64,000 nt of DNA, taken from assembly GCA_019752015.1 (NCBI GenBank), contig JAIEMQ010000005.1, forward strand, positions 62,001-126,000. Direction: 5' to 3'. This document shows, one piece after another, positions 42,288-50,939 of the stretch (within the stretch, counting starts at the first letter, position 1; each line of letters opens with the position of its first letter). The notes under the pieces were generated by a model. That model made no database searches. It was not told where the DNA came from and saw nothing but the letters and a program-made list of their open reading frames with translations. This stretch comes from Cyanobacteriota bacterium. Its GTDB lineage: Bacteria; Acidobacteriota; Vicinamibacteria; Vicinamibacterales; UBA2999. A program made the translations under genes and the position numbers.

Positions 42288-43527
42288 TTGATCCGCATGC
42301 GTCGCATGCGTCGCATCGTCTTCGCTCTGTTGGCTTCCACGGCCGTCACGTCCGCGCAACCGCCAACGTTCGAGCCACCCGCGCCAACCGGGAAGTATGC
42401 GATCGGGACGACGAGCTGGATCGTCACCGATCAATCGCGTGACGAGACGTTCGCGCCAGGACGCAAACGCGACATCGAAGTAATCGCGTGGTATCCACGC
42501 GCGGGTGCATCGGGTGCATCGGGTGCGCCTTATGTTCGCGACAGCATGGAGGAAGTGTTCGCCTTCGCGCGATTGACCAAGTCGCGCGATGCGTGGAACG
42601 GCCTCGCCTCGGTGAAGACGCACGCGGCGATCGATGCGGCGCCTGCCGCATCGCCGGCGCGCTTCCCCGTGATCGTGTTTCAGCACGGCTACACCGGACT
42701 CCCGAGCTCGTACACCGTGTTGCTCGAGGACCTGGCGTCGCATGGCTGGGCGGTCCTCAACGTGATTCATCCTTACGAAGCCGCCGGCGCGAAGCTGGCC
42801 GACGGCACGATCGTGACGACGCTCGACGACAAGGGCGGGCTGCGATCAGGGATCACCGACGTGCTCGGCGAATGGGGAGCCGAGGACAGCACGATGGCAA
42901 AGGTCACCAGCGCCGCGACCGATGCCGGGAAGGAAAAATTCATGCGCGGTTATCTCGATACGCTCGACAAGAGCGTGCGGGTCGTCGAGCGCTGGACGCT
43001 CGACGTGAAATACGTGCTCGATCATCTTCCGAAAGACGGCGCCGCCGGCCGCGTCGCCGCGAAGCTGGATCTCTCACGACTCGGTGTCGCCGGCCACTCG
43101 ATGGGCGGCGTCGCCGGCGCGCAGTTCTGCGTCGAGGATCGCCGCTGCAAGGCCGCGCTCAACCTCGACGGCAGTCCGCAGTACGGCCCGATGATCGACG
43201 CGAAGATGCCGGCGCCATTCCTGATGATGTATTCGGCGCGACCCGGCCGCACCGGCGCGAGCGACATCATCTACAAGCGCTCGGCATCGAAGTACTCCCG
43301 CGTCGACGTCAAGGACACGCTGCACATCGACTTCAGCGACATCAACTTCTGGGGCGGCCCGCTGCGCGAGCGGCGCGTTCGGCAAGATCGATCCAGCTCG
43401 AGCGGCGGCGATCACGCGGACGGTCGTGCGCGAGTTTTTCGGCCAGGAGATTCTCAAACAGCCGTCGCCGTTCCTGGGCGGAAAACAAACCATGCCTGAC
43501 GCGACAGTGATAGAAGTGAAGAGATGA
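42288..43527 (+). pseudogene. Exported alpha/beta hydrolase with C-terminal frameshift
   Basis: From ATG 42288 the gene reads a signal peptide, then a PAF-acetylhydrolase/dienelactone-hydrolase-like domain: VIVFQHGYTGLPS near 128, the nucleophile elbow AGHSMGGVAG near 260, and DTLHIDFSDINFW with a likely catalytic His near 345. After LRER at about 43373 the frame as given runs through an unnatural tail to 43499. In the +1 frame the sequence continues sensibly (AFGKIDPARAAAITRTVVRE, FFGQEILKQPSPFLGG) to a TGA at 43527. That TGA overlaps the msrB ATG, so one inserted base near 43371-43377 is the simplest explanation. The truncated version may still fold. The first codons contain tandem CGCATGCGT units and residues 72-80 a GASGASGAP run. 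Confidence 0.7.
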
Positions 43528-44027
43528 CGACCGTTTCGGTGAAGGTGTTCAACGATCAGGGCGAGCTGGTCGGGCCCGTCGACCTGCCACGTGTCGAGAA
43601 GAGCGAAGCCGAGTGGAAGGCGCAGCTGACGCCGCAGCAATTTGCGATCGCTCGCGCCCACGGTACCGAGCGCCCGTTCTGCGGGACGCTGCTCGACAAC
43701 AAGCTGACCGGCGTTTACTCGTGCATCTGCTGCGGGCTGCCGCTGTTTGCGTCGAACGCCAAGTTCGATTCGGGCACCGGCTGGCCGAGCTTCTTCCAGC
43801 CGATCGCCGACGAGAACGTCGCGACCCGCGCCGATCGCAGCTACGGCATGGTCCGCGTCGAGATTCTCTGCGCGCGATGCGATTGTCACCTCGGCCACGT
43901 GTTTCCTGATGGCCCGCCGCCGGCGCGGCAGCGTCACTGCGTCAACTCGGAGTCGCTGGCATTTACCGGCGTCGACGAGCTCGCGTCGCTCGCCGATTCC
44001 GCCGTTTCGCAGTCCGACTCGCGATAA
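43524..44027 (+). CDS. msrB: Peptide-methionine (R)-S-oxide reductase
   Basis: 167 residues, cytoplasmic. Zinc-binding pairs CICC near 73 and CARC near 118. The substrate cleft motif is FDSGTGWPSFFQPI, and the catalytic Cys is in RHCVNSESLAF near 140. It repairs methionine-R-sulfoxide in proteins using thioredoxin. The first ~35 residues before LTPQQF are a family-variable extension. The ATG overlaps the stop of the restored hydrolase frame. It is convergent with the amidase gene, with no gap. Confidence 0.95.
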   Translation: MTTVSVKVFNDQGELVGPVDLPRVEKSEAEWKAQLTPQQFAIARAHGTERPFCGTLLDNKLTGVYSCICCGLPLFASNAKFDSGTGWPSFFQPIADENVATRADRSYGMVRVEILCARCDCHLGHVFPDGPPPARQRHCVNSESLAFTGVDELASLADSAVSQSDSR

Positions 44028-45578
44028 TTATCGCAGCGGCGGCGCGCTCTCGGGCGGACGGCGATGGTGCGTCGCCTGCTCGTACGCGTATGCGTACTTG
44101 ATCAACGCCGGCTCCGACCATGCGCGTCCGAAGAAGGTGATGCCCGCCGGCAATCGTCCGCCGCGCGTGTACCCCATCGGCACCTGAATAGCTGGGAAGC
44201 CCGTCGTCGGCGAAAAGAACTGGCTGTTGTCTCCGCCCGGCGTGTTCAGGTCGCCGATCAACCGCGGCGGGTTGCTCCACGTCGGATACACCCACGCGTC
44301 GATCTTCTGCGCATCCATCGCCTTGTTCACCGCCGCGCGCACCTGATCGCGATACGTGATCTCCGCCTTGCACGCCTCGCTCTCCGGACCATTCACGACG
44401 CCCGCTTCGGCCGACTCGAGCCGCGTCTGCACGCTCGGATGGAAGCGCCGCGACTTGATCACTTCGGTGAGGCTCTTCACCGGGATTTTGTCGCCGTGAT
44501 CGGCGAAGAACCGGTTGATGTCGTACTTGAAGCCCATGCACGGACCAACGCCCGACTGGCGGCGAATGTCGCCGATACCGTCGATCACGCCGGGATCGAC
44601 GATCGTCGCGCCCGCGTACTTAAGATCTGCGACCGCCCGCATGAACACGTCCACGATCTCCGGATCGGTGGTGTCGCGCTCGTATGCGAACCGCAGTACG
44701 CCGATGCGCGCGCCCTTCAATCCATCGCGCACCAGCGACGCGGAATAATTCTGCGGAAGGTGAGACGCCGCGGCAGCGGTCACCGGATCCGCTGCATCGC
44801 TACCGACGACTACCTGGAAGACAGCGACGGCATCTTCGACCGTTCGCGCCATCGGCCCGGCAATGTCCGCGAGCAGATTGAGCGGGAAGACGCCCGCGCG
44901 GCTGGTCAATCCCATCGTCGATCGAATGCCGACCAGCGACTGGTGTGACGAGGGACCGCGGATGGAATTGCCGGTATCGCTGCCGAGACCCACGGTGGCG
45001 TAACTCGCCGCGACGCCCGCGGCGGTGCCGCCGCTCGATCCGGCGGTGACGCGATCGAGCGCGTACGGATTCTTCGTATAGCCCGGCAGGATCGAATTGA
45101 TCGTTTCGACGGGGCTGAACGCCCACTCCGCCATGTTCGTCTTGGCGATCACGATCGCGCCGGCGTCCTTGATCTTCTTGACCTGGAACGCGTCCTTGTC
45201 GGACACGAATCCCTGCAGCGACAGCGAGCCGTTGGCGCTCTGCAGCCCGATGGTCTCGAAGTTGTCCTTCACGAGCATCGGGATGCAATGCAGCGGACCG
45301 ACTGGTCCGCTCTGCTTGAAGCGCTGATCCATGGCGTCGGCCTGCTTCCGCGCGCCGGTGTTGGTGACGACGATGGCGTTGATCGCGGGGCCGTTCTTGT
45401 CGAACGCATCGATGCGCCGGAGATACTGTTCGACGAGACCGCGGCACGTGATGCGGCCGGCTTTCATCGCGGCATGAATCTGCGCAATGGTGGCTTCCTG
45501 CACTTCGAACGGTGGAAGAGTCTGCGCGGAAGGAAAGGCCGCAAGTAGGAGAACGAGCGTCAAAAGCTTTCTAAACAC
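44028..45578 (-). CDS. Exported amidase signature enzyme
   Basis: 516 residues from the GTG at 45578, the first start giving a signal peptide (FRKLLTLVLLLAAFPSA). A longer reading from 45773 would begin inside the divergent FG-GAP gene and run through the palindromic repeat (VRLKADPHRNLVRG), so it is rejected. Amidase triad: Lys104 in MLVKDNFETIG, cis-Ser near 182 in TAGSSGGTAAG, and nucleophile Ser206 in GSDTGNSIRGPSS. It hydrolyses amides; exported members in soil bacteria are of unknown substrate. The 5' region between it and the FG-GAP gene holds the paired-hairpin repeat. Confidence 0.9.
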   Translation of the reverse strand: MFRKLLTLVLLLAAFPSAQTLPPFEVQEATIAQIHAAMKAGRITCRGLVEQYLRRIDAFDKNGPAINAIVVTNTGARKQADAMDQRFKQSGPVGPLHCIPMLVKDNFETIGLQSANGSLSLQGFVSDKDAFQVKKIKDAGAIVIAKTNMAEWAFSPVETINSILPGYTKNPYALDRVTAGSSGGTAAGVAASYATVGLGSDTGNSIRGPSSHQSLVGIRSTMGLTSRAGVFPLNLLADIAGPMARTVEDAVAVFQVVVGSDAADPVTAAAASHLPQNYSASLVRDGLKGARIGVLRFAYERDTTDPEIVDVFMRAVADLKYAGATIVDPGVIDGIGDIRRQSGVGPCMGFKYDINRFFADHGDKIPVKSLTEVIKSRRFHPSVQTRLESAEAGVVNGPESEACKAEITYRDQVRAAVNKAMDAQKIDAWVYPTWSNPPRLIGDLNTPGGDNSQFFSPTTGFPAIQVPMGYTRGGRLPAGITFFGRAWSEPALIKYAYAYEQATHHRRPPESAPPLR

Positions 45579-45595
45579 GGCGACATGATACCTGC

Positions 45596-45654
45596 GGTCC
45601 GGCTCAAGCCGGCCCCTCACAAGATTTCTGTGGGGGTCCGCCTTCAGGCGGACC
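45596..45654. repeat. Paired-hairpin repeat (GGTCCGGC/GGTCCGCC family), copy 2
   Basis: GGTCCGGC-TCAA-GCCGGCC and GGTCCGCC-TTCA-GGCGGACC are separated by a CCTCAC...GTGGGG spacer. It is inverted relative to the copy at 10111-10181 and has a shorter spacer. It occupies almost all of the gap between the divergent amidase and FG-GAP starts, so the promoters must lie within or beside it. Confidence 0.82.
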
Positions 45655-45666
45655 AGAATAGGCGCC

Positions 45667-47145
45667 ATGCGACCAGCCGTGCTTCTCATTGCCGCGCTCC
45701 TGCTGCAGGACGCCAGTCCGCTGTTCGAGCCGATGCAGCCGGATGTGATGGGCGCCGGGTCGAACTTCACCAACGCCTTCGCCGATTACGACAGCGACGG
45801 CGATCTCGACCTGTTCGTCGGCTTCGACGGCAAGCCGAACCGGCTCTATCGCAATGACAAGGGCACGTTCACCGACGTCGCCGCCACGGCGGGTGTCGCC
45901 GACTCGCGGCCGACGCGCGCGGCGGCGTGGGGCGACTTCGACGCCGACGGCGATCCTGATTTGATGGTCGGCTTCACGCCTAACAAGGAAGCGTCTGTCG
46001 TGAAGCTGTACCGCAACAACGCCGGTGTCTTCGCGGATGCGACGGCAGACTCCGGTCTCGGACTGACGGCCGGAGCCGTGCGCCAGCCGGCGTGGATTGA
46101 TTTCGATTCGGACGGCGATCTCGATCTCTTCATCGCGTTTCGCGACCGCGCCAACGCGATGTATCGCAACGATGGCGGGAAGTTCACCGACGTCGCCGCA
46201 TCGGTGGGCCTCAACGATGCGCGGCGCAGCGTCGGCGCGGTGTGGTTCGATTTCGACGAAGACGGCGATCTCGATGCGGCCGTGGCCAACATGGACGGTG
46301 ATGCCAACGGTCTGTTCCGCAATGACGGCGACAAGTTCACGGATGTGGCGGAGTCGGCCGGCGTGGCGTGGGGCGGCCGCGCGCCGAAGCTCGCAGGCAA
46401 CGGCACCGTGCGCGTCTGCGCAGCTGACGTCGAGAACGATGGCAAGATCGACTTGTTCGCCGCCAACTATGGACCGCTTGGCCTCTTCAGCAATCTCGGC
46501 AAGGGCAAGTTCGAAGACCAATCCGCCGCCATGAAGATCGCGATCGATTCACGCTACGACGCCTGCGCGTTCGCCGATGTCGATCACAACGGCACGCTCG
46601 ATCTCTACGTCAACGGCACCGTGACCGGCGGTGCCAGCTGGCAGGACTCGCTGTTCATGAACACGCCGTCCGCATTTGCGCCTGGCGCGTCGTTCGTCGA
46701 CATGACCCCGCCGGTGATCCGCAAACAGCAGGCCGATCATGGCGTGCAGTGGGCCGACGTCGACGGCGACGGCGATCTCGATCTCGCGCTCACCGGATCA
46801 CGCCCCGACGGCACGCACGTGATCATGCGCAACATGCTGCCGGCGGCCGACGCTGCCCGCCACGTTCACGTCCGCGTCGTCGATGCGAAGGGCGCGGCCA
46901 CGCGCGCCGGCGCCGAAGTCCGGCTCTTTGCCGTCGGTTCGAAGATTGAAGGTTTGATTGGGACGCGGCTGCTCGACAGCGGCTCGGGCTACGACTCGCA
47001 GAACGACATGCCGGTGCACTTCGGCGTGCCGTCCGGCGTGCCGCGAGTGGACGTGCAGGTGATCGCGCCGTTCGGCGGCAAGCGCATGGCGATCTGGCAG
47101 CGCGGCGTCGCGCCCGGAAGAACGATTACGGTTCGAACCCGCTGA
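45667..47145 (+). CDS. FG-GAP/VCBS repeat protein with C-terminal ASPIC/UnbV domain
   Basis: 492 residues with a signal peptide. Seven calcium-binding VCBS-type loops are visible (DYDSDGDLDLFV, DFDADGDPDLMV, DFDSDGDLDLFI, DFDEDGDLDAAV, DVENDGKIDLFA, DVDHNGTLDLYV, DVDGDGDLDLAL), enough for a full seven-bladed propeller like integrin alpha or CRTAC1. Residues about 395-490 (HVHVRVVDAKGAATRAGAEV...) are the ASPIC/UnbV domain. Extracellular adhesion or ligand binding is the usual suggestion. The 3' end overlaps the decayed sulfotransferase fragment on the other strand. Confidence 0.9.
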   Translation: MRPAVLLIAALLLQDASPLFEPMQPDVMGAGSNFTNAFADYDSDGDLDLFVGFDGKPNRLYRNDKGTFTDVAATAGVADSRPTRAAAWGDFDADGDPDLMVGFTPNKEASVVKLYRNNAGVFADATADSGLGLTAGAVRQPAWIDFDSDGDLDLFIAFRDRANAMYRNDGGKFTDVAASVGLNDARRSVGAVWFDFDEDGDLDAAVANMDGDANGLFRNDGDKFTDVAESAGVAWGGRAPKLAGNGTVRVCAADVENDGKIDLFAANYGPLGLFSNLGKGKFEDQSAAMKIAIDSRYDACAFADVDHNGTLDLYVNGTVTGGASWQDSLFMNTPSAFAPGASFVDMTPPVIRKQQADHGVQWADVDGDGDLDLALTGSRPDGTHVIMRNMLPAADAARHVHVRVVDAKGAATRAGAEVRLFAVGSKIEGLIGTRLLDSGSGYDSQNDMPVHFGVPSGVPRVDVQVIAPFGGKRMAIWQRGVAPGRTITVRTR

Positions 47146-47350
47146 TCGGCTCGACGCGGAACGTCGTCATCACGCCTTCGACGACATGTGCCACGTGACG
47201 GAGTCGGGCGCGACTTCGTACGCTTCGGTCGGGCCGCTCGAGCCGTTGCGGCCCTGCTGCATCCCGAACGCGATCAGCGTGTTGCCGTTCGCCAGCCGGC
47301 GCGCCGAGCTGACCGCCGCGGCGCTGCGTTCCGTGGATGGTGACATCCTG
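47126..47350 (-). pseudogene. C-terminal fragment of an arylsulfotransferase-like gene
   Basis: The minus strand shows SSARRLANGNTLIAFGMQQG and TEAYEVAPDSVTWHM. After a frame change near 47185 it continues VVEGVMTTFRVEPISGFEP and a stop at 47126. The RLxNGNTLI and EV-P-G-VTW phrases are those of the last blades of ASST-type propeller sulfotransferases. Only about 70 residues remain and no start is present, so it is a decayed 3' end. A GGCGGA hairpin lies just beyond its upstream border. Confidence 0.6.
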
Positions 47351-47353
47351 AGA

Positions 47354-47369
47354 TCCGCCCGAAGGCGGA
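47354..47369. repeat. Single hairpin of the GGTCCGCC family
   Basis: TCCGCC-CGAA-GGCGGA. It resembles one half of the paired-hairpin elements at 10111 and 45596. It sits between the sulfotransferase remnant and the stop codon at 47372 of the next minus-strand gene. Confidence 0.6.
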
Positions 47370-47371
47370 CG

Positions 47372-48247
47372 CTACCTGATCGTCCGGAACTTCCCGTATT
47401 CGGCGCGGCCGGTAATGCGCTCGCCGGCGCGCACGTATGACTCGCGCATTTCCACCGGCACCAGGAATCCCATCAGCGGCTCTGATTGATAACTGACCGT
47501 GACGCGCGCGTTGACGCCGCCGCCGTCGAGGAGCATCTCGCTGATCAGGACGCTGCCGTTGTCCGGTTCGATCCAGAAGCGGCCGCGCGCCGGCAAACTG
47601 GATCCATCGAGTCTCCTGACGAGCGTCTGGCCACCGCGTTCTTCGAATTCGATCACCCACATCTCGGTCGTGACGCGAAACACCGCGGCGTCGTTCGCCG
47701 CCGCGTCCTGCCTGTTCGTGAACACCGGCGTGGCTTTGTCGACGTGCTTGAAGCGGACGCGGGCCTGTCGAGATGGATCCAGGAACTGCAGCGCCATCAA
47801 CGGCGTGTTGATGGTTCGCGTGATGGTGCCGATGTTGTAGCGCGCGCTCTCTTTGAGGATGGAGCCGATCTGCGCTTCTGCGGCCACGGACGGATCCCGC
47901 AGCAGTTTCTCCAACCGCGCCTGACGATCGCGCACCGGTACGCCGTTCACCTCGAAGACGTCGCGCAGCTCCACGTAGCGGGTCGAGTCAGCCGGCTTCA
48001 CGAGGAGCAGATCCGACTTGAGCCGCCGCGCCGGCGCAACGATGACCGCGTCCGCGTAGCGCTGGTCGGTCGCGGTGTCCTGCCAATAGTCCTCTTCCGC
48101 GACGATGCCCGACAGTTGTTTGTGAAAATCCGCAACGTAAGCGGCGGCACGCTTCAGCACGTCGTCCAGCGACGGCTGCTGCGCGGCGGGGTGCGACGCC
48201 AGGAATCCGGCGACGAGCGCCGTCGACATCAGTCGCCATTTCGACAC
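47372..48247 (-). CDS. Exported protein of unknown function
   Basis: 291 residues from the GTG at 48247. That start lies 6 nt after TACAAT and gives a proper basic signal-peptide start (SKWRLMSTALVAGFLASH); ATG 48229 is an alternative. There are no enzymatic motifs. The C-terminal ~120 residues (TEMWVIEFEERGGQTLVRRL, RGRFWIEPDNGSVLISEM) form long amphipathic strands as in LolA-like or outer-membrane-sorting folds, which is only a visual impression. Similar proteins recur in Acidobacteriota. It is divergent from the PafA-like phosphatase. Confidence 0.72.
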   Translation of the reverse strand: MSKWRLMSTALVAGFLASHPAAQQPSLDDVLKRAAAYVADFHKQLSGIVAEEDYWQDTATDQRYADAVIVAPARRLKSDLLLVKPADSTRYVELRDVFEVNGVPVRDRQARLEKLLRDPSVAAEAQIGSILKESARYNIGTITRTINTPLMALQFLDPSRQARVRFKHVDKATPVFTNRQDAAANDAAVFRVTTEMWVIEFEERGGQTLVRRLDGSSLPARGRFWIEPDNGSVLISEMLLDGGGVNARVTVSYQSEPLMGFLVPVEMRESYVRAGERITGRAEYGKFRTIR

Positions 48248-48253
48248 GCGCTG

Positions 48254-48263
48254 ATTGTATGAT
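48254..48263. promoter_or_regulatory. Overlapping bidirectional -10 element (hypothetical / phosphatase)
   Basis: ATTGTATGAT, identical to the decamer at 25174. Plus reading TATGAT is 12 nt before ATG 48276. Minus reading TACAAT is 6 nt before GTG 48247. The gap between the divergent starts is only 28 bp. Confidence 0.62.
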
Positions 48264-48275
48264 GCGTGCCGCGAT

Positions 48276-49940
48276 ATGAAGCAGACCGCCGCCCTCGCAT
48301 TGCTTCTCCTGCTTGCGGCAATTACGCCGAGCGCGCCCGCCTCCGCGCACGGCGCTGCCGCGCGGCAGGCTCCCTCGGCGCCGGCCGCGTCGAGCAAGCC
48401 GAAGCTGATCGTCATGCTGTCCGTCGATCAGATGCGCGGCGATTACATCGACAAATTCCGTCACCAATGGACGAAGGGGCTGCATCGCCTCGTCACCGAA
48501 GGCGCGTGGTTCAGGGACGCGAACTATCCCTACTACACGACCGTGACGTGCGCCGGTCACGCCAGCATCGGCACCGGCACGGTGCCCGCGGTCCATGGCA
48601 TGGTCGCGAACACGTGGGCGGACCGCAACAACGCGCGCACCGTCAGCTGCACCGACGACGAGACGGCGAAGCTGATTCCGTACGCCGCGCCGGTGACGAG
48701 CGTCGCGCACAGCGCGAACAACCTGATGGCGCCGACGCTCTCCGACGAAATGCGTTACCAGTCCTGGCCGGCGCCGCGCGTGGTCGGCATTTCGCTGAAG
48801 GCGCGTTCGGCGATCAATCTCTCCGGCCACCGTCCCGATGTCGTGGTGTGGCTCGACGAGCGCGATGGCGGCTGGGTCACCTCAACGGCGTTTGCAAAGG
48901 CACCGGCGCGTTTTCTCCAGGAGTTCTTCGCGAAGCATTCGATGACCGAGGAGATGGGCCGCACGTGGAACCGGTCGATGCCGGCGGATCAGTATTTATA
49001 CGAATACTCGAAGGAGAACCGGCGCCGCACGCCGCACGCGTCGGTCGAGTTCCCGCACGTAACCAGGGGCCGCGGCGACGAAGTCGGCGGCGCGATCACC
49101 GACGCGTGGGAGGCGAGTCCGTATTCCGATGCCTACCTGAACGCCATGGCAATGGCGTCGCTCGACGCAATGAAGCTTGGCCGCGGCGCTGGAACAGACT
49201 TTCTGGCGATCAGTTTCTCGGCACTCGATCTGACCGGGCATTCGTACGGGCCGCTGTCGCACGAAGTGCAGGACGTCCTGTTCCGCCTCGACGAGCAGAT
49301 CGGGCTGCTGCTCGACAAGCTCGATCGCGACGTCGGCCGCGGCCAGTATGTTGTCGGCCTGAGCGCCGATCACGGCGTGGCGCCGGTGCCGGAGGCCATG
49401 AAGGCAGACGGATTCGATGCCGGGCGAGTTGCAGCCGCCGCAATGGGCCAGGCCGTCGACGCCGTGCTGGCGCGCGAGCTCGGTCCGGGCTCCTATCGCA
49501 CGCGCGTGCTCGGCAACGACGTCTATTTGAACGACGGCATTTACGCGAAGCTGTTGCAGAATCCTGCCGCGATGGAAGCGGTGCTCGGCGCCGTGCGCAG
49601 GACCGAAGGCGTGTTCCGCGTCTACCGGAAGGACCAACTATCGGCGACGGATCCACTGACGCGGCAGCTGTTCCTCAGTCACTACGAAGGACGCAGCGGC
49701 GACATCAAGTTCCTGCTCCGCGCCTACTGGATCAACTCGCCGTCGACGAGCACGCACGGCACCGGCAATCGATACGACACGCACGTGCCGGTGCTGTTGT
49801 ATGGCTTCGGCATCAAGAAGGGGGAGTATCTCGAACCGTCGGCGCCGATCGATCTTGCGCCGACGCTGGCGTTCCTGAGCGGCGTCACGCTGCCGAACGC
49901 GATGGGACGCGTACTGACAGAGGCGTTGCAAAGACGCTGA
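48276..49940 (+). CDS. PafA-like alkaline phosphatase-superfamily enzyme
   Basis: 554 residues from ATG 48276 (an upstream ATG at 48255 would lie inside the promoter). It has a signal peptide. Alkaline phosphatase/NPP-type metal sites: SVDQMRGDYID near 49, the nucleophile Thr in YYTTVTCAGHASIGTG near 88-95, SALDLTGHSYGP, SADHGVAPVP, and YDTHVPVLLYG near 510. The Thr nucleophile with the TCAGHAS context matches the PafA branch, a periplasmic phosphomonoesterase scavenging phosphate. Adjacent genes do not add to the assignment. Confidence 0.88.
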   Translation: MKQTAALALLLLLAAITPSAPASAHGAAARQAPSAPAASSKPKLIVMLSVDQMRGDYIDKFRHQWTKGLHRLVTEGAWFRDANYPYYTTVTCAGHASIGTGTVPAVHGMVANTWADRNNARTVSCTDDETAKLIPYAAPVTSVAHSANNLMAPTLSDEMRYQSWPAPRVVGISLKARSAINLSGHRPDVVVWLDERDGGWVTSTAFAKAPARFLQEFFAKHSMTEEMGRTWNRSMPADQYLYEYSKENRRRTPHASVEFPHVTRGRGDEVGGAITDAWEASPYSDAYLNAMAMASLDAMKLGRGAGTDFLAISFSALDLTGHSYGPLSHEVQDVLFRLDEQIGLLLDKLDRDVGRGQYVVGLSADHGVAPVPEAMKADGFDAGRVAAAAMGQAVDAVLARELGPGSYRTRVLGNDVYLNDGIYAKLLQNPAAMEAVLGAVRRTEGVFRVYRKDQLSATDPLTRQLFLSHYEGRSGDIKFLLRAYWINSPSTSTHGTGNRYDTHVPVLLYGFGIKKGEYLEPSAPIDLAPTLAFLSGVTLPNAMGRVLTEALQRR

Positions 49941-50003
49941 ATCTTTTGACCGCTTGATCGGTTGAACGGTTGACCAGCCGTCTCAGATCAATAGATCAAC
50001 AGC
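49941..50003. repeat. Low-complexity TTGA-based repeats between convergent genes
   Basis: TTGACCGCTTGATCGGTTGA continues with ACGGTTGACC on the plus strand, followed by an inverted-sense series (GATCAATAGATCAACAGCTC, AAGAGTTCAACAG). The unit is a degenerate 8-9 nt TTGA motif. It lies between the phosphatase stop and the PfkB stop. No classical terminator hairpin is seen. Confidence 0.5.
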
Positions 50004-50918
50004 TCAAGAGTTCAACAGATTCCCGATCTCTTCCAAATTTGGAATACCGGCCATCGCTCCCGCGCGTGTGACGCTGATCGCTGCTGCCGCATTTGCGAAC
50101 CGCAACATCTGCTGGGGCGAATACTCATTCAGCATCGCGTAGATGAACGCCGCGCGAAACACATCACCGGCGCCGGTGGTGTCGACGGCGGTCACCGTGA
50201 ACGCCGGCTCGGAGATGATCTCGTCGCCGATCATCAGCATCGCGCCGCTCGGCCCGAGCGTGGCGCACAACAGGCCATCATGCGATCGGCGCACCACCTT
50301 CAGGCCGCGCGTCAGATCCTCTTCGCCGGTGATCGCCGGCAGCACGTGCTGCGCGAACATCGGAATGCCGACGGCGGCAACCAGATCCTTGGTGCGATCG
50401 GTGATGCGATCGATGTCGCTGGTGCACGGCACGCCGGCGCCGCGCGCCGCCGCCGCCACCGCGATGGCGGCCTCTTGATCCTCGTCGTCCACGTGGACGA
50501 CCCGCGCCGAGGCGATCAGAGTAGCGTTGATGTCGCGCGTCCGGAGATTCAGCCGATCGTCGCGGTCCCACAGCACGATCCGCTCGCCCGACGTCTCGTC
50601 GACGGTAATCACCGCAAACCGGTTGGCGCACTCGCGCGTCATCACATGTGAGACATCGACGCCGCGCTGCTGGAGCTCGCTGAGAATCAGGCGGCCGTTG
50701 TGATCGTGGCCGACCGCGCCGACATACGTGGTCTTCAACCCGAATCCGGCGCACGCGGCCATCGCCGTCGCCATCTGTCCCCCGCACATCGTCGCGTGGC
50801 TGGAGATGCGCAACTTGGCGGTGGGACTGTCGGCTTTGGGGGACGCGGGCAGCCGGTAGACGTGATCGACGGAGTTACAACCCACGCCGAGCACGTCCCA
50901 CTGCTTGGGACCTGGCAT
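50004..50918 (-). CDS. PfkB-family carbohydrate kinase
   Basis: 304 residues, cytoplasmic. N-terminal GVGCNSVDHVYRLPASPKAD and GGQMATAMAACAGFG (sugar-binding di-glycine region), and the catalytic signature VDTTGAGDVFRAAF near 245 with the Asp base. This is the ribokinase/PfkB fold; substrate could be ribose, a nucleoside, adenosine or a ketosugar acid. Nothing in the neighbourhood fixes it. TATACT lies 7 nt before the ATG without a Shine-Dalgarno. It is divergent from the VWA gene. Confidence 0.9.
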   Translation of the reverse strand: MPGPKQWDVLGVGCNSVDHVYRLPASPKADSPTAKLRISSHATMCGGQMATAMAACAGFGLKTTYVGAVGHDHNGRLILSELQQRGVDVSHVMTRECANRFAVITVDETSGERIVLWDRDDRLNLRTRDINATLIASARVVHVDDEDQEAAIAVAAAARGAGVPCTSDIDRITDRTKDLVAAVGIPMFAQHVLPAITGEEDLTRGLKVVRRSHDGLLCATLGPSGAMLMIGDEIISEPAFTVTAVDTTGAGDVFRAAFIYAMLNEYSPQQMLRFANAAAAISVTRAGAMAGIPNLEEIGNLLNS

Positions 50919-50925
50919 CGGGGTC

Positions 50926-50933
50926 AGTATAGT
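50926..50933. promoter_or_regulatory. Overlapping bidirectional -10 element (PfkB kinase / VWA protein)
   Basis: AGTATAGT gives TATAGT on plus, 6 nt before ATG 50940, and TATACT on minus, 7 nt before ATG 50918. The divergent starts are separated by 21 bp, too few for separate leaders. Confidence 0.68.
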
Positions 50934-50939
50934 ACGGCT

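Noticed and set aside
45596-45654. Rho-independent terminator
   Set aside because: The hairpins lie between divergent gene starts and are not followed by a T tract.
45579-45773. N-terminal extension of the amidase
   Set aside because: It reads through the palindromic repeat and into the divergent FG-GAP gene. The GTG at 45578 gives a signal peptide directly.
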